Shown here piece after piece: positions 40,627 through 50,100 of a stretch of 64,000 bases of DNA (its first letter is position 1; the number at the start of each line of letters is the position of its first letter). The stretch covers positions 496,001-560,000 of the forward strand of contig OY101115.1 in assembly GCA_956465555.1 (NCBI GenBank), given 5' to 3'. Source of the DNA: Nitzschia sp. pyKryTriq1. Lineage: Eukaryota > Bacillariophyta > Bacillariophyceae > Bacillariales > Bacillariaceae. The translations under genes were made by a program, and so were the position numbers. Under the pieces are notes generated by a model. That model was not told where the DNA came from, searched no databases, and was given only the letters and a program-made list of their open reading frames with translations.

Positions 40627-40634
40627 TTCTCGTT
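40627..40634. repeat. Target-site duplication, left copy
   Basis: TTCTCGTT directly before the first transposon copy. The same 8 bp follow the second copy at 53247-53254. The empty site would read CTTTTCTCGTTAGCTG. Confidence 0.7.
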
Positions 40635-40857
40635 GGCAGGTGTAACACTACGGTGCCTTCAAATACCGACTCCGTGTACCACAATTCTTCGTAGACTTGC
40701 ACGTAGAGCGTTGGAGTCGGTTGACTGGCACGAATAGTTTCTCCGACTCCAGCGCTTTTCCGATTTTGGCGCGCAAGGCACAAAGAATGACATGTTGTTC
40801 TTCTTATTGTTTGTCTCTTTCCCTCGTACCAAGTACAAAATATAATATAATACTAAC

Positions 40858-43800
40858 ATGGTCAAATCCAAATCAGGACGACCAAAAGGAAAGAAGAACC
40901 AGGCCGGCCACAAAGCTGGTGGTGCTCGTCGAGGTTTGGCCTACGAGGAGCAAAAAAGAAGGAACCATGAAGCAACCATGCGTGTGTTCGATGAACGCAT
41001 CCAACGCAACACTGAACGTCGTGCAGCGGACCCAAAGCCAACCGATTGGATCCCTCATCCCATGAGCGAAGAGTCGCTCAAAGCTTCCCATGAACTATTG
41101 GAATTATCACTTTCTCATGCTTCCATGCCAGCCAGCCGTAATTTTGCCGATATCATTGATCCTGATTCAATGCCCGCCCATGAAAGTGATGATGCAGACA
41201 TTGACTACGATACCGATGACGAGGAAGATGAATCGCCAACTGTCACACGCTTCCGGCAAGGCTACATGCCACCCAAGAATTCCATACTTGGCATTTACCT
41301 TGAGAGTGTTAGGAAGAAACTGGTTGCAAAATTGTATTCAGCCTCAGTCCGAACAATTCCGTCTCCTTCGAATCCCCTACACTCGCCACTCAAGACGCCG
41401 AGTCCAAACGAGTTCTACACAGATATTGTCTGCCACATCCATGACCCCATCCGTCAGTCATGCGATGTAGAGCGTTATTTCTGCCCCTCGTGTGGAGAAA
41501 AATGCAAACTAGGGCAATGGCGATACCGCCCAGCATTTAATTGGGGGCAGATTGACTGGATATTCTACCGTCGTGTGGAATGCACAGCGACAAAGGCGTG
41601 CACTGGGGGAAAACAGTTGAGAAAGACATGGTCTACGATCGATCCTCGCTTCCTTGCAACGCTCCCTACGATTCCAGGTCGACATTTTGAGTGGATCTTC
41701 CCAGCGTCGGGCCCCGGCGTCCATGTCTCTATGCAGCGCGCCCTCTCCATTTTGACTGGCGACGGCAATCTTCTTTACTCCAAGTTCGCTTCGATGGTGA
41801 ATCAAATGATTAGACAGCAATATTATCTTGATTATTTGGCGTACATGGCCAAACTGGAGGGTTGGTTGGCGAATTGGCCGACCCTTGAAGATTACAAGGG
41901 GACGCCTCCTCTACAAGCTATTGGCTACGATGGGAGACCCATGAAACCCTTCTCTGCTTTCGGGCAAGTCGGAGAGTACAATGCCTTCCCCATGACTCCT
42001 AGGCTGGCTGAAGCGATTTTCAAAATAGACATGAAAGCTAGGCACGGGTACATGCAGGCCTCATTTCAAATGCGCCATGATGATACCTTGATGGCTGATG
42101 ACACCCACAAGAATCCGAAGAAGATTTTTGTGAATACAAGTGGACGATCAAGGGTGCAGCCATTCTCTACGCTACAGACTACATTGTCAAGGAAGGGATT
42201 TGTAGTGCTCGCTCGATACAAGCACTCAAAAAGCCACCTCGAGGTAGACGCCATCCTACAAGGCATGAAGAAGGTTCGAGAGAATGCTGGTGCGCCGACT
42301 CTGGCTTATGTTCATGTGGACAACATACCGGATGCTCTACCATATGAAAGAACCTGGCCAGAGAAGTTAGTGAATGAGATTGATTTGTTTTCGCCAGACT
42401 CTGACCTGCCGTTATTGGAAAAAGTTGATCATCTTTTCTTCAAGACGTGGGAGTCCGTTGACGAATATTTACTTTCCGTTCAAGAAGAGATAGCATCAAG
42501 CGGCACTGTTGTAGGATTGGATACTGAATTTTCGAATGGGACTGACTTGACGATGATAGCCATTTCATTTTCAGGTCTTCCAACTCTTGTTATTCACACA
42601 AAGTCCATGACAAAAATGCCAGAGCAGCTGCAAGGAATACTGGAGAATACGAGATTCCAATTTGTTGCGAGAAACATTGGCACAGATTGTTCAATGATCG
42701 AGAAGGAGTATGGGATCGTAGTCCCTCGTCGTCGTGAGCTTCGAGATCTCGTCCTTGAAGATAGACCCGAATATGGGCAACGGGCGTTTGGTGGTACTGG
42801 AATAGAAAACCTCGTCAAAGTATACCTTGGAATTCGTCTTCCAGTAACCAAGGAGGTGGGACAAAGATTCGACTATGGTATTCCGGCAGATCAAATCCCA
42901 AGGGATCTGATCTACTATGTGGCGTGTGACGCCCACTTCCATCGGGACATAGCAAGTCGCGCCATTGAATCCATTCGAGCTAGACTAGATTCGAACTCAC
43001 TTCCAGCACCGGTTACAGCTCTGAAGGAGGGTTCCGACGTTTTTCTTCTAAGATATGGCAAACGTAGTGCCAAGGGCCGCGTCGAATTCGTTGCATCCAA
43101 TGGTTCTCAGCAAAAATGGGGAAAGGAAACTGTCGGGAAAGGGAAGGCACTTGTTCGGATCACTCATGTAATTGTTCCTGGATACAAGCCGCCCATCATG
43201 TTCCGTCATTCTTCGGATGATCACTTGAGTTGGGCCAAGGATGAGACGTTGGGCACTCTGTGGGATCGCCTTGGTGGCAATTTAGTCGTCGCCGTCAAGA
43301 CTGGCAATGTCGAGCTACTCGAGGCGCCGGACAGCAAAGCAACGATTCCAGCACCGACGCAGACTGCTACCACTAGTAGAAAAGCCCCCCCTGCCTCGGT
43401 CACGAAGAAGAGCCATGATAGCGAGATCTCCAAAGGAGGAAACTCGGACAAGTCGGCCGACAGCGAAGGAGACGGCGACAAAGGAGACGACGACGACCGA
43501 AAAGTTGTTCCACGGTACTCTCGTAATCTGAGAGACATCTTCCATCAATTCCACTGCATTCCACTCCCAAGGAAGACGCTCATTGTAGTCACTATTTATT
43601 CTTTGGTCGTTGCTGCGACATATGTTCGTAACCAAGACGATCTGAAAGCAGTGATGGAAGTGCTGGAGTCGAAGGGGGTCAGCGATTTGGAGGAGCATGA
43701 ATACTGGAACAAGGATTACTGGCGGAGCCGTGTTCGGAGTGTTCCGCCCGATGCCGCCACTCATTCAAGAAATATTCGCGAGATTCACCAATTGATCCGA

Positions 43801-45789
43801 TCGGAAAAGGAGTTTGAGAAATATCTCACACCAGCGCTGCACAAATGGTTCGAGACTTTTGCTGATCTTGCCGAGCGCGGACACTACCAGCCACCAAGCG
43901 ATACTCCGTTGTTCGCCATCACAGACTATGATGTCGATGGACTGCCCGTTTATGCTTCTCTTTCAGGGACATGCAGAAATGAGGCGGTACATCAAAAGTA
44001 TTACGACTTGATCGGATCGTACGCCGTGGGGGTAATGACTGCCCATTACCTGTCGGTGATACGCTCGTTCCGATGGAATATCGCCACAGGTATAAAACGA
44101 TGCGGTGAGCCAGACTTTGGAATGGACCACCTGTACATCATTGATGAGATCCAATTTTTTACGTTAAAAATTTTCACCAAGCACATATGGCCCGGTCATT
44201 TGAATATGCTGGACTTTGCAGCTGTGGATTTCATCTCTGTTGGTGTCGGTCCTCTGAATTTCTGCGATGCACACGTCAAAATGGGGAAGCCGCGCGCATC
44301 GTTGTCGAGCGATTATAAGTTCATGGCAGAGATGGAGGGCGTCGAGCTTCCGCCTTTGCCGATCAAAGGGCATGACGAGTCCAAGCTTTTCAACAGACTT
44401 ATGAAGGAGCGTACTCAGAAAGGAAAGGGTACCAGCAGTGACGACCTCTGGGACTGGATGGCCCGTGAATTCTTGCGTCTGGCCGATGGAAAAACTATCT
44501 TTCCGAAATTGCCACAGCTCTTGAAATCTCACTACACAACATGGAAGTATTCCAGATTGCTACAAGCATTCAAAGAGCGAGTAAAGGAGCCCGTGAAAAT
44601 TCTAAAAAGGAAATTCCATGCACAGAGAGTCGACCCTCCAATGATCGAGACGCTGCAGCCGTATTCCACGCCAGCCTCACGGATTATGAAGACAGAGCTT
44701 CCAGAAAAGGCTAACTTTGTACCACCTGTCGCCTGTCCGGGTCAGAAAAAGTTTGTTGGGTCTCAAAGACCAAGTGGTGCACAATCAGCGGAACAAGACA
44801 TTTCAAGACGGCCAAGCCTTCTTGACCAAAAGATACTCAGGAAGTACGCCGCAGTTTGCGCCAATTTCCCAAGATGTCAGCTCCAAGCGGGAGTGTGTGG
44901 TGGGTACACCAGAGAGAAATGCTGTCTCTTTGAGGACTCTTGGATTCAGGAGAGTACAAGTAGTAGTGCTGCCAAGAAAGAGCGTGAGGCTCAAATTAGA
45001 AAGGAACGATGCTTCTTGGCGAAGTACTCCAAGAGAAGGAGACTTGGCCATGAGGAAGCTGCGACAGTAGAGATTAGCGACCGGATGGCCATAAATGGGC
45101 CATATCGGGTCAGCATTGGCATGCTTGTCGTATCCAGCCATGATGCTGCCCCGCTTCTCCGAACAGGGGCACTGATCAACGATAATATCGTTTCTGCATA
45201 TTCAAACCTTCTTTGCCATTTGGCCCAAAAGACAGGGATCAAGCTTAGGGTCGTACCCCCTAATTTTCTGCCATTCCTAGAAGCCAATGGCTGGGAAGGC
45301 GTTTACAACTACATGAACCTAACTCGCTCAGGTGCACCCAGCTGGGATAGTGCTGATCTTGTATTCATCCCATGCTTCTTTGGAAACAATCAGAGCGGGC
45401 ACTGGACTGCCTTCGTTCTTTGGAAGCACAACGGCACTATCACACCCTTGTACATGGACAGCTTAAAAAGCTATCGGAGGGAAACTGTGGTCGATCAGCG
45501 TTTCCGAAAAATGCCAATGTTCCCAGAACAACCAGTGTGCATGATGTCAACTCCTCAACAATGCTCCTCCTCCAACGACTGCGCAGTTTTTACGCTGCTC
45601 TTTTTTGCAGGCTTCTTACAAGCATATTCCTCCAAGAACGAGCAGCAGCAAACGGCACCTATTGCAATTGAAATAACGACTACCGCTGAGACTTTTGGCA
45701 TGGAGGGTAGACGCCATATACTGGAGGCGATAAAAGGTCATTATATTGACCTCGTACGTGCCACTCAATATCTGAAAATAAAAATGTAA
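40858..45789 (+). CDS. Transposase with embedded 3'-5' exonuclease and Ulp1-type protease, copy 1
   Basis: 1,643 aa, intact. N-terminus basic (GRPKGKKNQ, AT-hook-like), acidic around 108-125. A Cys cluster at 202-248 (FCPSCGEKC; CTATKAC) looks zinc-binding. A candidate RNase H-like DDE core follows: Asp415 in ADDTHKNPKK, Asp488 in YVHVDNIPD, and after a long insertion Glu1042 in SGTCRNEAVHQ followed by FRWN. The insertion (about 540-705) is a DEDDy exonuclease: VVGLDTEFSNG (Asp555, Glu557), NIGTD (Asp610) and YVACD (Tyr687, Asp691). Residues 835-885 are an acidic linker. A Cys-rich knot (1334-1356) precedes a C48 protease (1420-1590): GHW (His1515), YMD (Asp1534), PQQC (Gln1567/1568) and NDCAVF (Cys1575). 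Roles in strand transfer, end trimming and self-processing or deSUMOylation are inference. Confidence 0.85.
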   Translation: MVKSKSGRPKGKKNQAGHKAGGARRGLAYEEQKRRNHEATMRVFDERIQRNTERRAADPKPTDWIPHPMSEESLKASHELLELSLSHASMPASRNFADIIDPDSMPAHESDDADIDYDTDDEEDESPTVTRFRQGYMPPKNSILGIYLESVRKKLVAKLYSASVRTIPSPSNPLHSPLKTPSPNEFYTDIVCHIHDPIRQSCDVERYFCPSCGEKCKLGQWRYRPAFNWGQIDWIFYRRVECTATKACTGGKQLRKTWSTIDPRFLATLPTIPGRHFEWIFPASGPGVHVSMQRALSILTGDGNLLYSKFASMVNQMIRQQYYLDYLAYMAKLEGWLANWPTLEDYKGTPPLQAIGYDGRPMKPFSAFGQVGEYNAFPMTPRLAEAIFKIDMKARHGYMQASFQMRHDDTLMADDTHKNPKKIFVNTSGRSRVQPFSTLQTTLSRKGFVVLARYKHSKSHLEVDAILQGMKKVRENAGAPTLAYVHVDNIPDALPYERTWPEKLVNEIDLFSPDSDLPLLEKVDHLFFKTWESVDEYLLSVQEEIASSGTVVGLDTEFSNGTDLTMIAISFSGLPTLVIHTKSMTKMPEQLQGILENTRFQFVARNIGTDCSMIEKEYGIVVPRRRELRDLVLEDRPEYGQRAFGGTGIENLVKVYLGIRLPVTKEVGQRFDYGIPADQIPRDLIYYVACDAHFHRDIASRAIESIRARLDSNSLPAPVTALKEGSDVFLLRYGKRSAKGRVEFVASNGSQQKWGKETVGKGKALVRITHVIVPGYKPPIMFRHSSDDHLSWAKDETLGTLWDRLGGNLVVAVKTGNVELLEAPDSKATIPAPTQTATTSRKAPPASVTKKSHDSEISKGGNSDKSADSEGDGDKGDDDDRKVVPRYSRNLRDIFHQFHCIPLPRKTLIVVTIYSLVVAATYVRNQDDLKAVMEVLESKGVSDLEEHEYWNKDYWRSRVRSVPPDAATHSRNIREIHQLIRSEKEFEKYLTPALHKWFETFADLAERGHYQPPSDTPLFAITDYDVDGLPVYASLSGTCRNEAVHQKYYDLIGSYAVGVMTAHYLSVIRSFRWNIATGIKRCGEPDFGMDHLYIIDEIQFFTLKIFTKHIWPGHLNMLDFAAVDFISVGVGPLNFCDAHVKMGKPRASLSSDYKFMAEMEGVELPPLPIKGHDESKLFNRLMKERTQKGKGTSSDDLWDWMAREFLRLADGKTIFPKLPQLLKSHYTTWKYSRLLQAFKERVKEPVKILKRKFHAQRVDPPMIETLQPYSTPASRIMKTELPEKANFVPPVACPGQKKFVGSQRPSGAQSAEQDISRRPSLLDQKILRKYAAVCANFPRCQLQAGVCGGYTREKCCLFEDSWIQESTSSSAAKKEREAQIRKERCFLAKYSKRRRLGHEEAATVEISDRMAINGPYRVSIGMLVVSSHDAAPLLRTGALINDNIVSAYSNLLCHLAQKTGIKLRVVPPNFLPFLEANGWEGVYNYMNLTRSGAPSWDSADLVFIPCFFGNNQSGHWTAFVLWKHNGTITPLYMDSLKSYRRETVVDQRFRKMPMFPEQPVCMMSTPQQCSSSNDCAVFTLLFFAGFLQAYSSKNEQQQTAPIAIEITTTAETFGMEGRRHILEAIKGHYIDLVRATQYLKIKM

Positions 45790-45993
45790 TCAATGGTATC
45801 TCAATGGAATCTCACCATAGGAAACAGTCAATTGAAAACATGAAACATTTAAATTGTAACGCATGTCAATAAGAAATAAAAATAGATTAATTTAATATAA
45901 AATCGCCTCGATTAATGTAAGGAAATATATTATTTAACAATCCTTCATTGATCAAACTATGTAAAAACACCCGTATTAATATTGCAATTCAAG

Positions 45994-46025
45994 AATGCTC
46001 GCATAAAAAATGTGTACGAACAACT
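45994..46025. repeat. 32-bp direct repeat, left of satellite (copy 1)
   Basis: Begins AATGCTCGCATAAAAAATG and ends AACAACT. The identical sequence recurs at 46587-46618, so the pair brackets the 41-bp array. It probably arose as the ends of the amplified block. Confidence 0.75.
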
Positions 46026-46073
46026 AAAAATGTAGACGTGTTGTTTTTGTTGTGTTGTTGTCGTTACCACATG

Positions 46074-46562
46074 AATGTACAACAATGTCTATTACTAGCG
46101 CTATCGCGTGAATGAATGTACAACAATGTCTATTACTAGCGCTATCGCGTGAATGAATGTACAACAATGTCTATTACTAGCGCTATCGCGTGCTCGAATG
46201 TACAACAATGTCTATTACTAGCGCTATCGCGTGAATGAATGTACAACAATGTCTATTACTAGCGCTATCGCGTGCTCGAATGTACAACAATGTCTATTAC
46301 TAGCGCTATCGCGCGAACGAATGTACAACAATGTCTATTACTAGCGCTATCGCGTGAATGAATGTACAACAATGTCTATTACTAGCGCTATCGCGTGCTC
46401 GAATGTACAACAATGTCTGTTACTAGCGCTATCGCGCGAACGAATGTACAACAATGTCTATTACTAGCGCTATCGCGTGGATAAAAATAAAATAATGTCT
46501 GTTACTAGCGCTATCGCGTGAATGAATGTACAACAATGTCTATTACTAGTGCTATCGCGTGG
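46074..46562. repeat. 41-bp satellite array (copy 1)
   Basis: About twelve tandem units of 41 bp, each carrying AATGTACAACAATGTCTATT and then ACTAGCGCTATCGCG. Each unit contains the palindrome TAGCGCTA. Units differ mainly at the 3-4 nt after CGCG (TGAATG, TGCTCG, CGAACG), giving a partly regular order of variants. One late unit is divergent (AAAATAAAATAATG). It is likely a subterminal binding array of the transposon. Confidence 0.88.
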
Positions 46563-46586
46563 TTTTCGCGTGCTCGAATGTACAAT

Positions 46587-46618
46587 AATGCTCGCATAAA
46601 AAATGTGTACGAACAACT
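46587..46618. repeat. 32-bp direct repeat, right of satellite (copy 1)
   Basis: Exact second copy of the repeat at 45994-46025, immediately after the satellite array. Confidence 0.75.
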
Positions 46619-46937
46619 GGAAGATGCGCGCGTGAATTCCGAAAATTTTCGGGGTGGAGGTTGCTGCCCCTAGAGTAGACCCCCGCTTTCCTGTGGAATC
46701 CGCCCCCAAACGGGGCCCAAGTCGAGTCAAGTCAGTCAAGGGACTCCGAGACCGACTCCAACGCATTCTCCGGGTTCCAACGTATTTTCTGCGCGATGGA
46801 GTTTTTGATTTCAAAATCAACTTTCGGTCGGACTAATCGGTGAGAATGACTCCGACAGCTTCTCCGACAGCGGCTAGTAAATTTCACCTTTTCCCCTCTT
46901 TTCAAAAAGTCCAGGGCACACAGGTCAAATATGTGCC

Positions 46938-46943
46938 CTCGTT
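46938..46943. other. 6-nt spacer between tandem transposon copies
   Basis: CTCGTT, equal to the last six bases of the outer 8-bp target duplication, is all that separates the right end of copy 1 from the left end of copy 2. Confidence 0.75.
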
Positions 46944-47166
46944 GGCAGGTGTAACACTACGGTGCCTTCAAATACCGACTCCGTGTACCACAATTCTTCG
47001 TAGACTTGCACGTAGAGCGTTGGAGTCGGTTGACTGGCACGAATAGTTTCTCCGACTCCAGCGCTTTTCCGATTTTGGCGCGCAAGGCACAAAGAATGAC
47101 ATGTTGTTCTTCTTATTGTTTGTCTCTTTCCCTCGTACCAAGTACAAAATATAATATAATACTAAC

Positions 47167-50100
47167 ATGGTCAAATCCAAATCAGGACGACCAAAAGGAA
47201 AGAAGAACCAGGCCGGCCACAAAGCTGGTGGTGCTCGTCGAGGTTTGGCCTACGAGGAGCAAAAAAGAAGGAACCATGAAGCAACCATGCGTGTGTTCGA
47301 TGAACGCATCCAACGCAACACTGAACGTCGTGCAGCGGACCCAAAGCCAACCGATTGGATCCCTCATCCCATGAGCGAAGAGTCGCTCAAAGCTTCCCAT
47401 GAACTATTGGAATTATCACTTTCTCATGCTTCCATGCCAGCCAGCCGTAATTTTGCCGATATCATTGATCCTGATTCAATGCCCGCCCATGAAAGTGATG
47501 ATGCAGACATTGACTACGATACCGATGACGAGGAAGATGAATCGCCAACTGTCACACGCTTCCGGCAAGGCTACATGCCACCCAAGAATTCCATACTTGG
47601 CATTTACCTTGAGAGTGTTAGGAAGAAACTGGTTGCAAAATTGTATTCAGCCTCAGTCCGAACAATTCCGTCTCCTTCGAATCCCCTACACTCGCCACTC
47701 AAGACGCCGAGTCCAAACGAGTTCTACACAGATATTGTCTGCCACATCCATGACCCCATCCGTCAGTCATGCGATGTAGAGCGTTATTTCTGCCCCTCGT
47801 GTGGAGAAAAATGCAAACTAGGGCAATGGCGATACCGCCCAGCATTTAATTGGGGGCAGATTGACTGGATATTCTACCGTCGTGTGGAATGCACAGCGAC
47901 AAAGGCGTGCACTGGGGGAAAACAGTTGAGAAAGACATGGTCTACGATCGATCCTCGCTTCCTTGCAACGCTCCCTACGATTCCAGGTCGACATTTTGAG
48001 TGGATCTTCCCAGCGTCGGGCCCCGGCGTCCATGTCTCTATGCAGCGCGCCCTCTCCATTTTGACTGGCGACGGCAATCTTCTTTACTCCAAGTTCGCTT
48101 CGATGGTGAATCAAATGATTAGACAGCAATATTATCTTGATTATTTGGCGTACATGGCCAAACTGGAGGGTTGGTTGGCGAATTGGCCGACCCTTGAAGA
48201 TTACAAGGGGACGCCTCCTCTACAAGCTATTGGCTACGATGGGAGACCCATGAAACCCTTCTCTGCTTTCGGGCAAGTCGGAGAGTACAATGCCTTCCCC
48301 ATGACTCCTAGGCTGGCTGAAGCGATTTTCAAAATAGACATGAAAGCTAGGCACGGGTACATGCAGGCCTCATTTCAAATGCGCCATGATGATACCTTGA
48401 TGGCTGATGACACCCACAAGAATCCGAAGAAGATTTTTGTGAATACAAGTGGACGATCAAGGGTGCAGCCATTCTCTACGCTACAGACTACATTGTCAAG
48501 GAAGGGATTTGTAGTGCTCGCTCGATACAAGCACTCAAAAAGCCACCTCGAGGTAGACGCCATCCTACAAGGCATGAAGAAGGTTCGAGAGAATGCTGGT
48601 GCGCCGACTCTGGCTTATGTTCATGTGGACAACATACCGGATGCTCTACCATATGAAAGAACCTGGCCAGAGAAGTTAGTGAATGAGATTGATTTGTTTT
48701 CGCCAGACTCTGACCTGCCGTTATTGGAAAAAGTTGATCATCTTTTCTTCAAGACGTGGGAGTCCGTTGACGAATATTTACTTTCCGTTCAAGAAGAGAT
48801 AGCATCAAGCGGCACTGTTGTAGGATTGGATACTGAATTTTCGAATGGGACTGACTTGACGATGATAGCCATTTCATTTTCAGGTCTTCCAACTCTTGTT
48901 ATTCACACAAAGTCCATGACAAAAATGCCAGAGCAGCTGCAAGGAATACTGGAGAATACGAGATTCCAATTTGTTGCGAGAAACATTGGCACAGATTGTT
49001 CAATGATCGAGAAGGAGTATGGGATCGTAGTCCCTCGTCGTCGTGAGCTTCGAGATCTCGTCCTTGAAGATAGACCCGAATATGGGCAACGGGCGTTTGG
49101 TGGTACTGGAATAGAAAACCTCGTCAAAGTATACCTTGGAATTCGTCTTCCAGTAACCAAGGAGGTGGGACAAAGATTCGACTATGGTATTCCGGCAGAT
49201 CAAATCCCAAGGGATCTGATCTACTATGTGGCGTGTGACGCCCACTTCCATCGGGACATAGCAAGTCGCGCCATTGAATCCATTCGAGCTAGACTAGATT
49301 CGAACTCACTTCCAGCACCGGTTACAGCTCTGAAGGAGGGTTCCGACGTTTTTCTTCTAAGATATGGCAAACGTAGTGCCAAGGGCCGCGTCGAATTCGT
49401 TGCATCCAATGGTTCTCAGCAAAAATGGGGAAAGGAAACTGTCGGGAAAGGGAAGGCACTTGTTCGGATCACTCATGTAATTGTTCCTGGATACAAGCCG
49501 CCCATCATGTTCCGTCATTCTTCGGATGATCACTTGAGTTGGGCCAAGGATGAGACGTTGGGCACTCTGTGGGATCGCCTTGGTGGCAATTTAGTCGTCG
49601 CCGTCAAGACTGGCAATGTCGAGCTACTCGAGGCGCCGGACAGCAAAGCAACGATTCCAGCACCGACGCAGACTGCTACCACTAGTAGAAAAGCCCCCCC
49701 TGCCTCGGTCACGAAGAAGAGCCATGATAGCGAGATCTCCAAAGGAGGAAACTCGGACAAGTCGGCCGACAGCGAAGGAGACGGCGACAAAGGAGACGAC
49801 GACGACCGAAAAGTTGTTCCACGGTACTCTCGTAATCTGAGAGACATCTTCCATCAATTCCACTGCATTCCACTCCCAAGGAAGACGCTCATTGTAGTCA
49901 CTATTTATTCTTTGGTCGTTGCTGCGACATATGTTCGTAACCAAGACGATCTGAAAGCAGTGATGGAAGTGCTGGAGTCGAAGGGGGTCAGCGATTTGGA
50001 GGAGCATGAATACTGGAACAAGGATTACTGGCGGAGCCGTGTTCGGAGTGTTCCGCCCGATGCCGCCACTCATTCAAGAAATATTCGCGAGATTCACCAA

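Larger units (their letters stand above)
40635..46937 (+). mobile_element. Unclassified DDE DNA transposon, copy 1 (6,303 bp)
   Basis: A complete-looking DNA transposon. Both ends are 23-nt imperfect palindromes starting GGCA and ending TGCC (left 40635-40657, right 46915-46937). Direct comparison of the two ends as terminal inverted repeats gives only weak similarity. CCGACTCC/GGAGTCGG motifs cluster near both ends (left at 40667, 40713, 40743; right at 46752, with further GACTCCGA variants at 46741-46865), a layout typical of transposase-binding sites. One long gene (40858-45789) is followed by an AT-rich tail with a 41-bp satellite. The 8-bp target duplication suggests a cut-and-paste mechanism. 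Known superfamilies with 8-bp duplications (hAT, KDZ, P-like) do not match the protein well. It is neither a retroelement nor a Polinton: no reverse transcriptase, polymerase B or capsid is present. Confidence 0.82.

Noticed and set aside
40858-45789. KDZ/Zisupton or hAT assignment
   Set aside because: 8-bp duplications and a Ulp1 domain fit KDZ/Zisupton superficially, but the conserved words around the DDE candidates do not match the KDZ or hAT motifs I know, and an embedded DEDDy exonuclease is not known to me in either. Left unclassified.
46074-46562. CRISPR-like regular repeats
   Set aside because: The units are head-to-tail 41-bp copies with only 3-4 variable bases between them, so there are no true spacers, and the host is a eukaryote. 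It is a satellite.
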